This document shows, one piece after another, positions 39,839 to 50,459 of a stretch of DNA of 64,000 nt. Under the pieces are notes generated by a model that did not search any database, was not told the origin of the DNA, and saw only the letters and a program-made list of their open reading frames with translations. This stretch comes from Erpobdella octoculata (taxonomy: Eukaryota; Annelida; Clitellata; Hirudinida; Erpobdellidae). The DNA lies in assembly GCA_963978895.1 (NCBI GenBank), contig OZ022241.1, positions 14,449,856-14,513,855 on the forward strand, in the 5' to 3' direction. Each line of letters begins with the position of its first letter. The stretch's first letter is position 1. The position numbers and the translations under genes are program-made.

Positions 39839-39916
39839 TAATCCATGTTTTTCAACTCCGTTCAGGGGCTCGATAAACCCAACAACTCTTGAGTTCTTAT
39901 CACTTTCTATTCTTGC

Positions 39917-40330
39917 CTAAACCAAAGATTCCGACTGAGCAGGTACAACGATGCTCTTTGTTACCAATAATCGTTTCACCGAAATCATTTCGCCTTTATA
40001 ATAAACAGGTATTTTCAAATCCCCCTGTCTAAATGTTCCCATTTTGAAGTCCAATGCAAAACCATGTGCTTTCATAAAGTCAAGCCCAAGTAGACACTCT
40101 TCTTCTATGTCGGCAACCAAAAACTGATGCTGAAAGGTTCTATTTCTCAGCCTAATTTTAGTTTGAATTTTACCAACTATTGGGACAAGCTCCCCAGTTG
40201 CAGTCTTGAGACGAATGTCATTTCCACTTTGCAAAACTTCTCTTTTTGCTAAACAAGGCCTTATAATTGAACAAGAAGCTCCAGTATTAATGATAAATTT
40301 ACAGTTTCTTATTCCCAGTCTGCCCTCCAC
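39917..40330 (-). pseudogene. Gypsy aspartic protease with D to N change
   Basis: A retropepsin-like domain: CKFIINTGASCSIIRP where the family has D-T-G, then ECLLGLDFMKAHG, the second conserved region. The active-site Asp is Asn (AAT), which abolishes retropepsin catalysis. Confidence 0.85.
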
Positions 40331-40391
40331 AAATATACTTGTCCCTTTTTCAAAATAGAAATTGGTACCACTTTATAAGGTAAAATATCGT

Positions 40392-41718
40392 TTATTGTAA
40401 CAGAGTCTGGATTTTTTTGTTGGAACGGGCCACTATGGGTCTTGCTTGTCTGACATCATCGTGCTTTTTGGAGTCCCCTTGCTTTCGTTGCTCGTGTCTA
40501 AACATCTGGAACCTACAGTCCCTCTGTAGATGTCCCAACCCATTGCAATTCCAGCAACGCGGTGAGTTGTTATTCTTTTTCCAGCTAGGCTTTTCATCCA
40601 TAATTTTTCGGACTCGATCATCCAGGTCATCTTTTTCGATTCCCAACTTTCTTACCCGATGAGACCTATCAGATAATTTTTCAGAGGCTTCATAATTCAA
40701 GGCAAATGCTAAAGCCTTACTGGGACCAGCTACTCGGGCGACCCTAAGAGCTTTTTTGGGTTTCGGAGTTCTTCAAGGCCGCTATAAATCCATCCGCAAT
40801 AATTGTATTGAGGACATTTCGAGGGCACAAGGGATATCCCAGGTTGGCGAGTCGTTCTATATCCGCTTCCAGCTGTTGCAAGCTTTCTGCGGGTTTCTGG
40901 CGTCGACTCTTGAGTTGAGCTCGAAAAATTTCTGGCGCGTGTTGATTACCGAATCTGCTATCGAAAACCTTCACGATTGCATCGTAATCATCTCTATCTG
41001 CAATAAGCTCGAGAAACTGTAAAGCTTCTCCCCTCAAAGAAAATACCAGATTTTCCGCCTTCTGCTGGCTGGTTAACCAGTTATATTTCCTGGCAGCAAC
41101 TTGAAATTGAGCTTTGTAGACGGACCATGACACAGTGCCATCAAAAGCCGGGGTCTTGGCATGTTCAACGGAATGAATTCTTTCTTGGACTTGGAAACCA
41201 TTCTGTACTTGTTTGACCATATTATTCAATCTTGTTTCGATTTCTCTGACGTTCTCTTTCACCAGCTTCTCCAGGTTACTGACTCTGTTTTCAACTTCTG
41301 ATAAACGAAGCCGGTCGTCAATAATTAGCTCTTCAATTCTTCGTTGCGCTGCTCTGTTCTCTTCTTGTGCTGCTCTGTTCTCTTCTTGTGCTGCTCTGTT
41401 CTCTTCCTGTGCTGCTATGCTTTCCTCTCTCATCAATGTCATCAATTCCATTGGGGTTTTGATTTCAAACTCAAAAGTATCAGGGTCTTTTGCTTCACCT
41501 TCGAGAAATTGCTGCAGCCTTTTTTTTAGTTCGTTCTTCATGCCAACAGTAGATAAACCCATCAGAAGAAGCTGCCCTTTTAAATCTGAGCACTTCAATT
41601 CTTCCAAAGTAGTTAAACCCATTTCCAAAAGTATCCTGCTTCTGTCACCAGTTGTTATAATATTCAGGTTCTTTAAAGTTGGTCCTCTATTTATTAGAAG
41701 AAATACACACTTAATCAA
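40392..41718 (-). pseudogene. Gypsy gag, frameshifted
   Basis: From 41718: a few residues read from the LTR, a SAP-like motif (LKGQLLLMGLSTVGMKNELK), and a coiled coil with three or more AAQEENR heptads encoded by 21-bp repeats (about 41340-41410). A capsid-like region (AFDGTVSWSVYKAQFQVAA ... LRGEALQFLELI) follows. The frame breaks at a run of six A at about 40750-40755. It continues in the next frame to 40392 with one CCHC zinc knuckle (CWNCNGLGHLQRDC). Confidence 0.85.
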
Positions 41719-41861
41719 AAAAAAACTTGTGTCTTAGTATCTGTAATTAAGACTGGTTGATTGAAGTTATGTAATCACTCAACTCTATATTTTTTATGTC
41801 TTTCTTAGTTCATAAAGTCATCTGAGGTTTATCAGCTTTGATAGAAAATTATAAACCGTAG

Positions 41862-41862
<1 letters not shown>

Positions 41863-41903
<41 letters not shown>
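41863..41903. repeat. (TA)n microsatellite
   Basis: About 20 TA units at the edge of element B. Confidence 0.9.
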
Positions 41904-41904
<1 letters not shown>

Positions 41905-41908
<4 letters not shown>

Positions 41909-44030
41909 CTTGCAAGATTTGTGTACAGAGAAAGCCACACACACACAAATTGTAACCTAAATAAAAGTTTTTAAAAAGGAAGGTGTCATTTTCAACTTTT
42001 TTGCTGGACTTGCTTGAGAAAGTCTAAATGTTTTCTGAGATATTATTTGAATTATATTTTGTATTGAATTGGTTTGAAAAAAGCCAGAAATTCTTAAATA
42101 TCCGCCAATTATCAGAACTATTGATGGTCGGGAGGTGAATTTAGTAAAGATAAAGCCTCATGATACAGAGACAAAAACTTTAAGCTGAAAAGTAATTTTT
42201 TTTTTTTTTAAAACTTTAAGGGGACCCGGGCCCCCCTAGATCCACCACTGAATGAGGATATCCAGCTAAGGCGATTCTTGTTTAATTTTCAGTTGTTTTC
42301 GGGTTTTCTATTCTTCGTTGTTGCCTGGCGAGTTTAGAACACTAGTTTTCATATACCTACAGGGTGGGCCAAAAATAATGAGATGGATCCCTGTTTTGTA
42401 ATCGATTTTTCGACCACTTCTACAAGTCCAATTGACTTGAAAATTTCCAAACACTTGTATTTCAACTAACAATGCAATATTGTAATACTTTATTTGAAAA
42501 TATATTGTGTACGTTTGAGATAATTATATTTGATTGTATGAAACCTTCTCACTTTATAAAAAAATTATAGGGAAAACACCCACTGTTTTCTGTAAAGTCT
42601 AAAAGTGGTAAGGTACTTAATTTGTTTTTCATAAATCAATATTTGTTTTACTAATTCAACTGCACAATATCTAATCATTGTGTTGAAGATGTCAATCAAA
42701 AATCTTGAACTTCCAGCAAAAAAGTGCGCTGCAGCAACTTCATTAAGATTACGTCATTCTTTGAGAATGCAAAAATTCTAGCCAAACTTCAAACCCTGAA
42801 CAACAAGATTGTCATTTATCTGCTTGTTCTATCGAATTTTCGACAAACGAAAATACATTTGTGTCGAACTTGATCAACAAAACTGTCAAATTTTTGTTTC
42901 AAGTCGAACACTCTTTAAATCAGCTGCAGGTGGTGCCATAAGGCGTCGCAATGCTCGACCAACTGCCTTAGGTGCTCCGAACCTGATTTGTAATCTGGGT
43001 TTACTCCAATAACCTTTGACCATCCAAGACCAGCCTGCAAGGCAGGAGGAAACTTGTGGAAGGCGGGGTCGTTTACAGGGCCGTAGCCAGAATGAGGTCG
43101 TCGTCTGTAGACATTTAACAAAAAAATTTTTTTAAATAAATTTAAGATGCATTTGGGTTTTTTTGGCTTGGACTTCAATAATATAATGCTAAGTTTCACT
43201 GCAAAACAAAGACGAAATTGCGGGGGGCAGGGGGAGCATTTTCGCCCTCCCCCATGATTTTCAAAATTTGAATTTTTTTTACCTAGAGTTTACTATATAT
43301 TTTTTTTATTTTAACTTTACTTAACCTAGTGATGATTCAATGCGTTTTTGAATCTTTCTGGCGTATGTAGACAATTTCCCCTCTCCCTTGATTTCCAAAA
43401 TTTAATGATTTTTTCACCTAGAGTTTTTTATATAAATTGTTAATTTTAACTTTATTTGACCTCGTGATGATTCAAGGCGTATTGGAATACTTCTGGCGTG
43501 TGTAGACAATTTTTTATCTGAGCTCGATGCTAGATTCACCAATAAATGCAGATTAATAAATTGTGTATCAGCGTTGGTCCAAAGTTTAGGTCCTGTGTCA
43601 AAATACAATCAGCGAAATCGTGGAACTTTACCCTATTAGTGGTATTGATACAATGTTGATTCCCTAACTGCTGTCTATATCAAAGTTATCGTTATTTATT
43701 ACACAAAAATAAAACAAAATTCCAAACACCCTATTTTGGACATCTTTTTTTACTAATCCTGTACTTGCCCCTGCAATATGATTAAATCATTCAAGCCCCT
43801 TATACCTAAAGACTAGGTGGCAGATCCAGAAATTTCTGGTGGGGATGCATTTAAGATATTTTTCACATTCTTTTCAAAATAAAGCTAATGACCAGTGAAA
43901 GGTAGTCGTAAGTATTTTTCCAATGTTTTCTCCTCCATAAAAAACTACGGTCATTTTGCAAAAACCAGGTATTATATCCAAAAAATGGTCAATTGATCTC
44001 TGGTGGGAGATGCATCTCTCCCTGCTTGTA
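41905..44030. other. Transposon-fragment-rich non-coding stretch
   Basis: 42198-42250 ends TAGATCCACCACTG, a hAT-like right end (CAGTGGTGGATC in inverse). 42361 begins CAGGGTGGGCCAAAAATAAT, mariner-like, with no partner found. 43076 begins CAGGGCCGTAGCCAG, again hAT-like without a partner. 43729-43960 is the second copy of the 24.4 kb fragment. An open minus-strand frame at 42915-43199 (containing GYGPVNDPAFHKFPP) was not recognised and has no splice support. Confidence 0.45.
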
Positions 44031-44034
44031 TCTA

Positions 44035-44978
44035 AATATTTATATAAATATAAAAGGTAATGTGTGTTTGTGAGAGCATTCGCTTATCATATCCAAGCCG
44101 CAGGAGTAACAATGTGTTTAAACTTTTTTTGAAAATTAGGTTTCCAGGACTTCAAACGTGGGGTGGAAAATAGGGTTATTTGGTTTTTAAAGTAACTGCT
44201 ACTCAACAACTGTAAATGCTACATGAGTAAAAATTAGTATTTAGTTTCTACTCTAAAAATAAGGATATATGTGTTTCACCATTTTTTGAAATTTTGGTTT
44301 CCAGGACCTCAAATGTGGGGTGGAAAAAAGGTTTCTTTGGTTTTTAAAGTAACTGCTACTCAAAAACTGTGAATGCTACAGATGTCAAAATTAGTATTTA
44401 GTATTTCCTCAAAAAATAATGATATAAGTGTTTCAACATTTTTTAAAAATTTGGTTTCCAGGACCTCAAATGTGGGGTGAAAATAAGGGTTATTTGATTT
44501 CAAAATAACTGCTACTCAAAATCTGTAAGTGCTACAAATGTAAAAATTAGTATTTTGAAGTTTTGTGCCGGTTAAAAGTAGCTAAGTCCAGTTTATCACC
44601 GGCCGGGCCAAGCCGTTATTTTAGAGTCTTCACACGGGCCAGGCCAAACCTTATATCAAAGTGGGACGGGCCAAGGTTTTTCACCAAGTATATAGATATT
44701 TTAGTGATTTTAGGGTCTTCAGTTGGGCCGGGCCAAACCTGAAGTCAAGGAGGGACGGGCTGAAGTTTTTCATCAAGTATATAGAACGTCTAGGCCTGTA
44801 AGAATGGGCCGGGCCTAATTCAGACGGGCTGTGCCGGGCCAGGAGTTTAGGTTTTTAAAACGGGCTGGGCTAAGTTGTCGAAGGGCCGAGCCGAGACCTA
44901 AAAAATTGATCTCTACTATGGATGCACGGTTCAAACTCTCTAATTTCATGCGAGCGAAGCCGCTACGGACACTGCTAG
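44035..44978 (+). mobile_element. Pearl-like Helitron-type element, copy X4
   Basis: About 2.7 core units (TTTGGTTTCCAGGACCTCAA) at 44130-44560, then the GGGCCGGGCC tail, ending GCGAGCGAAGCCGCTACGG, ACACTG and CTAG with T following. The right boundary abuts a short (TA)n. The head region differs from X2 and X3. Confidence 0.65.
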
Positions 44979-44989
44979 TATATATATAT

Positions 44990-45180
44990 ATACATGGGCG
45001 CCCGCGGGAATTTTTGCAGGAGGCAAGTTTCTTATTTTTTTCTCTCTTCCCTCATATTCTCTCTCTGGTTTTTTTGTTCACCAAAATAGTGTGGAGTCTT
45101 GGGGATCAATTGAGCCCCAAGAAAATTTTTGAAATTTTTTGTTTAAAATTGGGTACATAGAATACAATATTCAATTAACT
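44990..45180 (+). mobile_element. MITE fragment, second copy of the 23.8 kb element
   Basis: GGGCGCCCGCGGGAATTTTT, then a pyrimidine-rich stretch, then GGGGATCAATTGAGCCCC and AAAATTGGGTACATAGAATA. The same order of motifs occurs inverted at 23740-23905. Confidence 0.5.
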
Positions 45181-45518
45181 TTATTTTATTTTGCATAATA
45201 TTAAAAATTCCAAAATGTTTTAAAAGCACGCTGAAAATAACAAAAATTTAAACAATAAATCCGTATATATCTACAAAAAATCGCTGATCATAAAGCTTTG
45301 AATAGAAAATAAAAAAAAAAGCAGTTGCAGAAACTTTATTAAACAACATATTTCTATAAAGTGGTAATAATTTACGAAAGTGCAAAAGTGCGCAATCGAA
45401 TGGTAATTTTTGGAATGAAGTCATATAATAGTAGTCAAATGCAGGTACAAAAGTTTCAGAAAATAGATATTAAAAAAGTCAAAAGATAATAATATAACAG
45501 ATTAATATTAATTACTAG
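45180..45518. other. AT-rich non-coding stretch
   Basis: Nothing assignable. Its last eight bases (ATTACTAG, 45511-45518) are the left target duplication of the hAT element that follows. Confidence 0.5.
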
Positions 45519-45869
45519 TAGGGATGTCACGGGTGAGGATCGGACATTTCCCCCCCCCCCCGGATATTTCCCCCCCGGACATTTCCCCCCCCCCCGGACA
45601 TTCCCCCCCCCGGACGTTCCCCCCCGGGGTAGGACAATTCCCCCCCCCCCCCGGGTAGGACATTTCCCCCCCCCCCGGAGAGAGAATATACTTTTATTTT
45701 TCATTTATTATTTTTTATTTATCCCCTAAATAGTTCAGTGCATAATAGTATAGATAATATAAATCGAGGCAGTATCATATGAGTAATTGTATGTAATCAA
45801 TTTTATTAAGCCGAATCATTCGATTAAGTCCCCCTTTCTAAGACATTTCAAAGACATTTGATATTTTCA

Positions 45870-46018
45870 GCCGTTCTTTGCATAGAAATGTAGGGTTAGG
45901 GTTAGGGTTAGGGTTAGGACGAAGCAATGGCGTCAACCTCAGCCGTTCTTTGTATAGAAATGTAGGGTTAGGGTTAGGGTTAGGATTAGGGTTAGGACGA
46001 AACAATGGCGTCAACCTC
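45870..46018 (+). repeat. Duplicated leader with interstitial TTAGGG repeats
   Basis: A 71-77 bp segment is present twice in tandem: CAGCCGTTCTTTGCATAGAA, then four to five TTAGGG units, then GACGAAGCAATGGCGTCAAC. The second copy leads into the 60-codon ORF; the first has the same ATG but soon stops. The short TTAGGG blocks lie in the middle of a nested transposon, so they are interstitial and not a chromosome end. Confidence 0.85.
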
Positions 46019-46187
46019 AATCCTAAGGGAGGCTCGAGGAGAACCACCAGCCAAGAGAGTGAAGCGATCGACGAAGGCGCTTCAATCGGCTCTTTTTTCG
46101 CTAACGGATGCACGCCGAAAAAACATAAAAACATTGGAAGATGTCCTAGAGGGTCTAGGACACATTATTCGTTTTAACAATATTTAA
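46005..46187 (+). CDS. 60-aa basic ORF inside the nested transposon
   Basis: Starts ATGGCGTCAACC and encodes a basic peptide with PPAKRVKRSTK (nuclear-localisation-like), then ALFSLTDARRKNIKTLEDVL, ending TAA. Its GC content and codon pattern differ sharply from the AT-rich surroundings and the reading is clean. It could be a captured first exon or the start of an unknown protein; no family was recognised. Whether it is expressed is unknown. Confidence 0.35.
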   Translation: MASTSILREARGEPPAKRVKRSTKALQSALFSLTDARRKNIKTLEDVLEGLGHIIRFNNI

Positions 46188-47775
46188 CTCTGGCAAACCA
46201 ATAAACAATAAATGTTTAATAATTTAAAAAGGTGTTTGTGTTTCTTAGAAAAACTACTACATAACCACAGGGGGGAAATGTCCTACCTTGGGGGGGGGAA
46301 ATGTCCTACCTTGGGGGGGGGAAATGTCCGGGGGGGGAAATGTCCTAGGGTCTGTCGGGGGGGAAATGTCCTAGGGTCTGTCGGGGGGGGGAAATGTCCG
46401 GGGGGTAATGTCCTAGGGTCTGTCGGGGGGGGGGAATGTCCGGGGGGGGGGAAACGTCCGGGAGGGGGGAAATGTCCTACATTCGTCACGGGTAGTACTT
46501 TTTGGAGTTTTCGGGTTCGGGTTCGGGTTTGTGAAACTAGAGTTTTCGGGTTCGGGTTTGTGAAACTAGAGTTTTCGGGTTCGGGTTCGGGTTTGTGAAA
46601 CTAGAGTTTTCGGGTTCGGGTTTGTGAAACTAGAGTTTTCGGGTTCGGGTTTGTAAAACTCAGGTTTTCGGGTTCGGGTTCGGGTTTGTGAAACTCAGGT
46701 TTTCGGGTTCGGGTTTGTAGTTTTCCAAAAACCGGGTTAGGGTTCGGGTACTGGCTTATGATTTCAAATTCATGGATTGATTTTAAATTTACCTAGTGTA
46801 TATACATATACAAATGAGAGCGATCAATTCATCCATTGGACATTACACGTATTGAATAAACTCTAACAAGTTATTTTTATAGCTTTCCAAATTATGTGAT
46901 TTCTTTGGCCGAAGGAGGCTTAATTATTTTAGTTCGTTCGCGGCTCGGTCCGGCCAGATAATCAGGCGGATTAGTGGTCTAGCTTACACACTCACCAATA
47001 AAATGACCTATTTGTTACGCAAAGGTGATAATACAAAACTTGTATGGCTTGCGATTAGTATAATACGTTACCTCTTAAATTATTGTAATTTATTAATTTT
47101 TTTCGCGGCTCGGTTCGGTCGGGTAATCAGGCCAATAAAATGACTGTGACGCATAGATCATTTATAGACTTTGCCAGTTAAAGTTTAGGATTATGCAAGA
47201 TTATCTTTATAACAAAGGGTCTTTGTTATATCAGAAAAATTTTGAGTATATGATTGAATAAATATAAGGTTATATAACTGAAGTAAAAAGTTTAGAGTCA
47301 TGGCTATCAGCAATTTCTTCGACCGAAGGAGGCCTAATTATTTTAGTTCGTTCGCGGCTCGTCCGGCCTGATAATCAAACGGATTAGTGGTCTAGCTTAC
47401 ACAATCACTAATAAATCGGTTCCTAATACTATTTCATTTTTAATAAACTAGAAAAGTTATGAAAACTCTGTTTGTGTTGCTATTTTTAAAACTGGAATAA
47501 ATATTTATTTACTAAAAAAATTTATTTGTTCACAACTCCGAGTTCGGGTATTCTTCGGCTTATAAATTTTCGGGTTCGGGTATCAAGTTTTCACATTTTC
47601 GGGTTCGAGTTCGGGTATCAAGTTTTCTCATTTTCGGGTTCGGGTATCAAGTTTTCACATTTTCGGGTTCGGGTATCAAATTTTCACACTTTCGGGTTCG
47701 AGTTCGGGTTCGGGTATCAGAAAAAGACCGGGTAGTACCGAACTCGGGTTCGGGTACCCGTGACATCCTTAATTA

Positions 47776-49629
47776 CTAGCATTCCCGTCGCGGCTTCGCT
47801 CGCTTGAAAAGGAGAATACGCATCCACAGCAGCGTAACTGCACGGGGCGATATTTTACGGACCGACTCGGTCCGTTCCGTCGACAACTTGGTCCGGCCCG
47901 CTTATAAGCCAAAATTTCAGGCCCGACATATCTTTATATATAGATAGATGGATGGATGGATGGATGGATGGATGGATGGATGGATGGATGGATGGATGGA
48001 TGGATGGATGGATGGATGGATGGATGGATGGATGGATGGATGGATGGATGGATGGATGGATGGATGGATGGATGGATGGATGGATGGATGGATGGATGGA
48101 TGGATGGATGGATGGATGGATGGATGGATGGATGGATGGATGGATGGATGGATGGATGGATGGATGGATGGATGGATGGATGGATGGATGGATGGATGGA
48201 TGGATGGATGGATGGATGGATGGATGGATGGATGGATGGATGGATGGATGGATGGATGGATGGATGGATGGATGGATGGATGGATGGATGGATGGATGGA
48301 TGGATGGATGGATGGATGGATGGATGGATGGATGGATGGATGGATGGATGGATGGATGGATGGATGGATGGATGGATGGATGGATGGATGGATGGATGGA
48401 TGGATGGATGGATGGATGGATGGATGGATGGATGGATGGATGGATGGATGGATGGATGGATGGATGGATGGATGGATGGATGGATGGATGGATGGATGGA
48501 TGGATGGATGGATGGATGGATGGATGGATGGATGGATGGATGGATGGATGGATGGATGGATGGATGGATGGATGGATGGATGGATGGATGGATGGATGGA
48601 TGGATGGATGGATGGATGGATGGATGGATGGATGGATGGATGGATGGATGGATGGATGGATGGATGGATGGATGGATGGATGGATGGATGGATGGATGGA
48701 TGGATGGATGGATGGATGGATGGATGGATGGATGGATGGATGGATGGATGGATGGATGGATGGATGGATGGATGGATGGATGGATGGATGGATGGATGGA
48801 TGGATGGATGGATGGATGGATGGATGGATGGATGGATGGATGGATGGATGGATGGATGGATGGATGGATGGATGGATGGATGGATGGATGGATGGATGGA
48901 TGGATGGATGGATGGATGGATGGATGGATGGATGGATGGATGGATGGATGGATGGATGGATAGATGGATAGATAGATAGATAGAAATTTGATTTTTAAGT
49001 GGCAGTTACTCTAATAACCAATCAATTATATTTTCCATTCCACATTTGAGGTCCCAGAAAATAAATTATTTAAATACGGTTACATATGTATAATTTTAAT
49101 TTTTTAGAAGATTCCAAATATCAAATTTTAAAAGCTTCACTTTTTTAGTTTTTTTACACCCCACATTTGAGGTCCTGGAAACCAAATTTTAAAAATTGGT
49201 GAAACACGTTTATCATTATTTTCTGAGTAGATACTAATTGTTAATTTTTACATCTGTATCATTTACAGTTTCTGAGTAGCTGTTACTTTAAAAAACAAAT
49301 AACCCTATTTTCCAGCCCACATTTGAGGTCCTGGAAACCAAATTTAAAAAAAAAATGGAAAAACACGTATTTTCTCAATTTTTAAGAAGAATCTAGATAC
49401 CAAATTTCAAAAGCCCTTCGTTTTTGGTTTTCGAGATATACGTTGTTTTAGAAAAACATTTGTTTTCCAGTTTCATCCTCTCAGGAGCAAAATTTTTAAA
49501 AATCCTTTTTTAGTGGGTGCTTACGCTATAAAAGTAATATAAGTTCCAAATTTCAGGTTCCCAGGATGAAGCGTTTGAGCTCGGCGTTGATTATCAGTCA
49601 GTCAGGACATGTTCTTTTATATATATAGA
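47776..49629 (-). mobile_element. Pearl-like Helitron-type element, copy X5, carrying a 1-kb microsatellite
   Basis: The left end, CTAGCATTCCCGTCGCGGCT, is the minus-strand 3' terminus (GCGAGCGAAGCCGCGACGGG...CTAG). The GGCCCG-type tail runs to about 47940, then (GATG)n, then about two 165-bp core units in inverse at 48990-49350. The head (TCAACGCCGAGCTCAAACG in inverse) and ACATGTTCTTTTATATATA end it at 49629. The hAT element at 45519 is inserted exactly at its 3' end. Confidence 0.65.
47942..48984. repeat. (GATG)n microsatellite, about 1.0 kb
   Basis: About 250 uninterrupted GATG units with GATA units at both edges. Trp-Met-Asp-Gly frames are artefacts. Confidence 0.99.
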
Positions 49630-49941
49630 TTAATGTTAAAAATGAATTATAGAGCGCTTTACACAGGCCCGTAGCTAGCGGGGGGCTGGGAGGCTGCAGC
49701 CCCCCCACTAAAAATGTAAGCCCCCCCACTAAAATTTTAAATAAAATTAAATAAAAATAAATAAATAAAAGTAAATTTAAATATTAAATTAATAATAATA
49801 ATTTGCATGCCTGTAGAATGAATAATTGGTAAAACCCATACCAAAAAAGAGCAAAAGTACAGATTAGCACGCTACGTGATTCTGTAATGAGCAATATAGT
49901 GTTCACCAGAGTGGAATCTGCTTTGTGCTCTTTATTTTAGC

Positions 49942-50458
49942 ATGTTGGATGGTATATTAGGAGAGTTGATGGAGAGCTTTGTTGATAGTTATTTAAGTTA
50001 TTCTAAAGGTTTGACTTGTGCAGTGTCTGCCCTTTTACCAACATCAGACAAGTTTTTAGATGTCAACGACCTTAAACCGTTGACGCAACTAATAAAACAA
50101 GACAGGCAGGACGATGTTGAAAAATATATTGCAGACGAAGCTCTCATTACATGTAGGTTTCTAAAAAACAAATTTCAACCAGTCTTTCAATTTCAAAAGT
50201 CTCCAGGAAATGATGGATTTTATTCTGTACTATAAAAATGCATTTCCTACTCTAAATTGGCACTATTCAGCTGCAATGACTCTCGGCATCTTGATTGCCA
50301 CTTGGGAAAATTCATTGTATTGTCTAACACGAGTACTACAACCACAGAGAAGATCAATGTCCCATGAGAGAAAAAGCAAACTTGTACTTCTGGCATTTGA
50401 AAAATTGCTCTGTAAAGCAATTGATATGGATACCTATCAAATACCAAGAATGCAATAA
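49942..50458 (+). pseudogene. hAT transposase C-terminal remnant, frameshifted
   Basis: Two overlapping frames. The first (49942-50235) contains RFLKNKFQPVFQFQ-type sequence; the second (50210-50458) contains FPTLNWHYSAAMTLG, ATWENSLYCLTRVLQPQRRS and ERKSKLVLLAFEK. The latter matches the conserved C-terminal dimerisation region of hAT/zinc-finger-MYM-like transposases (ENSFS..RVL..RRSM..ER...L..L). The catalytic N-terminal two-thirds is absent and a frameshift lies around 50210-50235, so it is inactive. Confidence 0.85.
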
Positions 50459-50459
50459 A

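Larger units (their letters stand above)
36607..41868 (-). mobile_element. Decayed full-length Ty3/Gypsy element (element B)
   Basis: Roughly 215-bp direct LTRs at 36607-36824 and 41653-41866 (starting TGTTATAATATTCAGG on the plus strand), with clearly more differences than the other two Gypsy elements. Read on the minus strand: 5' LTR, a TGGTGACAGAAGCAGGATA primer-site region (plus-strand 41630-41650), gag, zinc knuckle, protease, RT-RNase H, integrase and an AAGAAGGGGG polypurine tract. The element sits between (TA)n tracts, so its target site was probably a TA microsatellite and the exact duplication cannot be defined. Several frame breaks and lost catalytic residues show it is dead. Confidence 0.92.
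45535..46485. mobile_element. Nested transposon with G/C-run inverted termini
   Basis: Flanked by the exact octamer TCACGGGT on both sides (45527-45534, 46486-46493), one copy of which belongs to the host element's end. Each terminus is an array of 14-20 bp units, GGACATTTCCCCCC on the left (45540-45680) and GGGGGGAAATGTCC inverted on the right (46270-46480). The 8-bp duplication suggests a hAT-like mechanism, but the ends do not match a family I know. The middle holds duplicated TTAGGG leaders and a 60-codon ORF. Confidence 0.75.
45519..47771. mobile_element. hAT-type element with exact 8-bp target duplication
   Basis: Left end TAGGGATGTCACGGGT and right end ACCCGTGACATCCTTA form 16-bp inverted repeats with one mismatch. 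Identical octamers ATTACTAG flank it (45511-45518 and 47772-47779). The interior has arrays of TTCGGGTTCGGG units (46507-46740 and 47540-47755) and two diverged direct copies of a block with GTTCGCGGCTCG near 46930 and 47350. No transposase was recognised, so it is non-autonomous. It landed at the end of pearl-like copy X5, and a second transposon is nested at 45535. Confidence 0.88.

Noticed and set aside
42361..42450. Mariner transposon (CAGGGTGGGCCAAAAATAAT)
   Set aside because: No partner terminal repeat, no TA duplication and no transposase found; kept only as a fragment note.
42915..43199. Minus-strand 94-codon frame
   Set aside because: Part of it is protein-like, but there is no recognised family, start or splice context, and it runs into transposon-like ends.
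43076..43260. hAT element starting CAGGGCCGTAGCCAG
   Set aside because: No right end or target duplication could be found downstream.
45893..45997. Chromosome end (telomere)
   Set aside because: Only four to five TTAGGG units in each of two blocks, embedded in a nested transposon with sequence on both sides; interstitial.
47948..48979. Three Trp-Met-Asp-Gly frames of over 330 codons
   Set aside because: Translation of (GATG)n.
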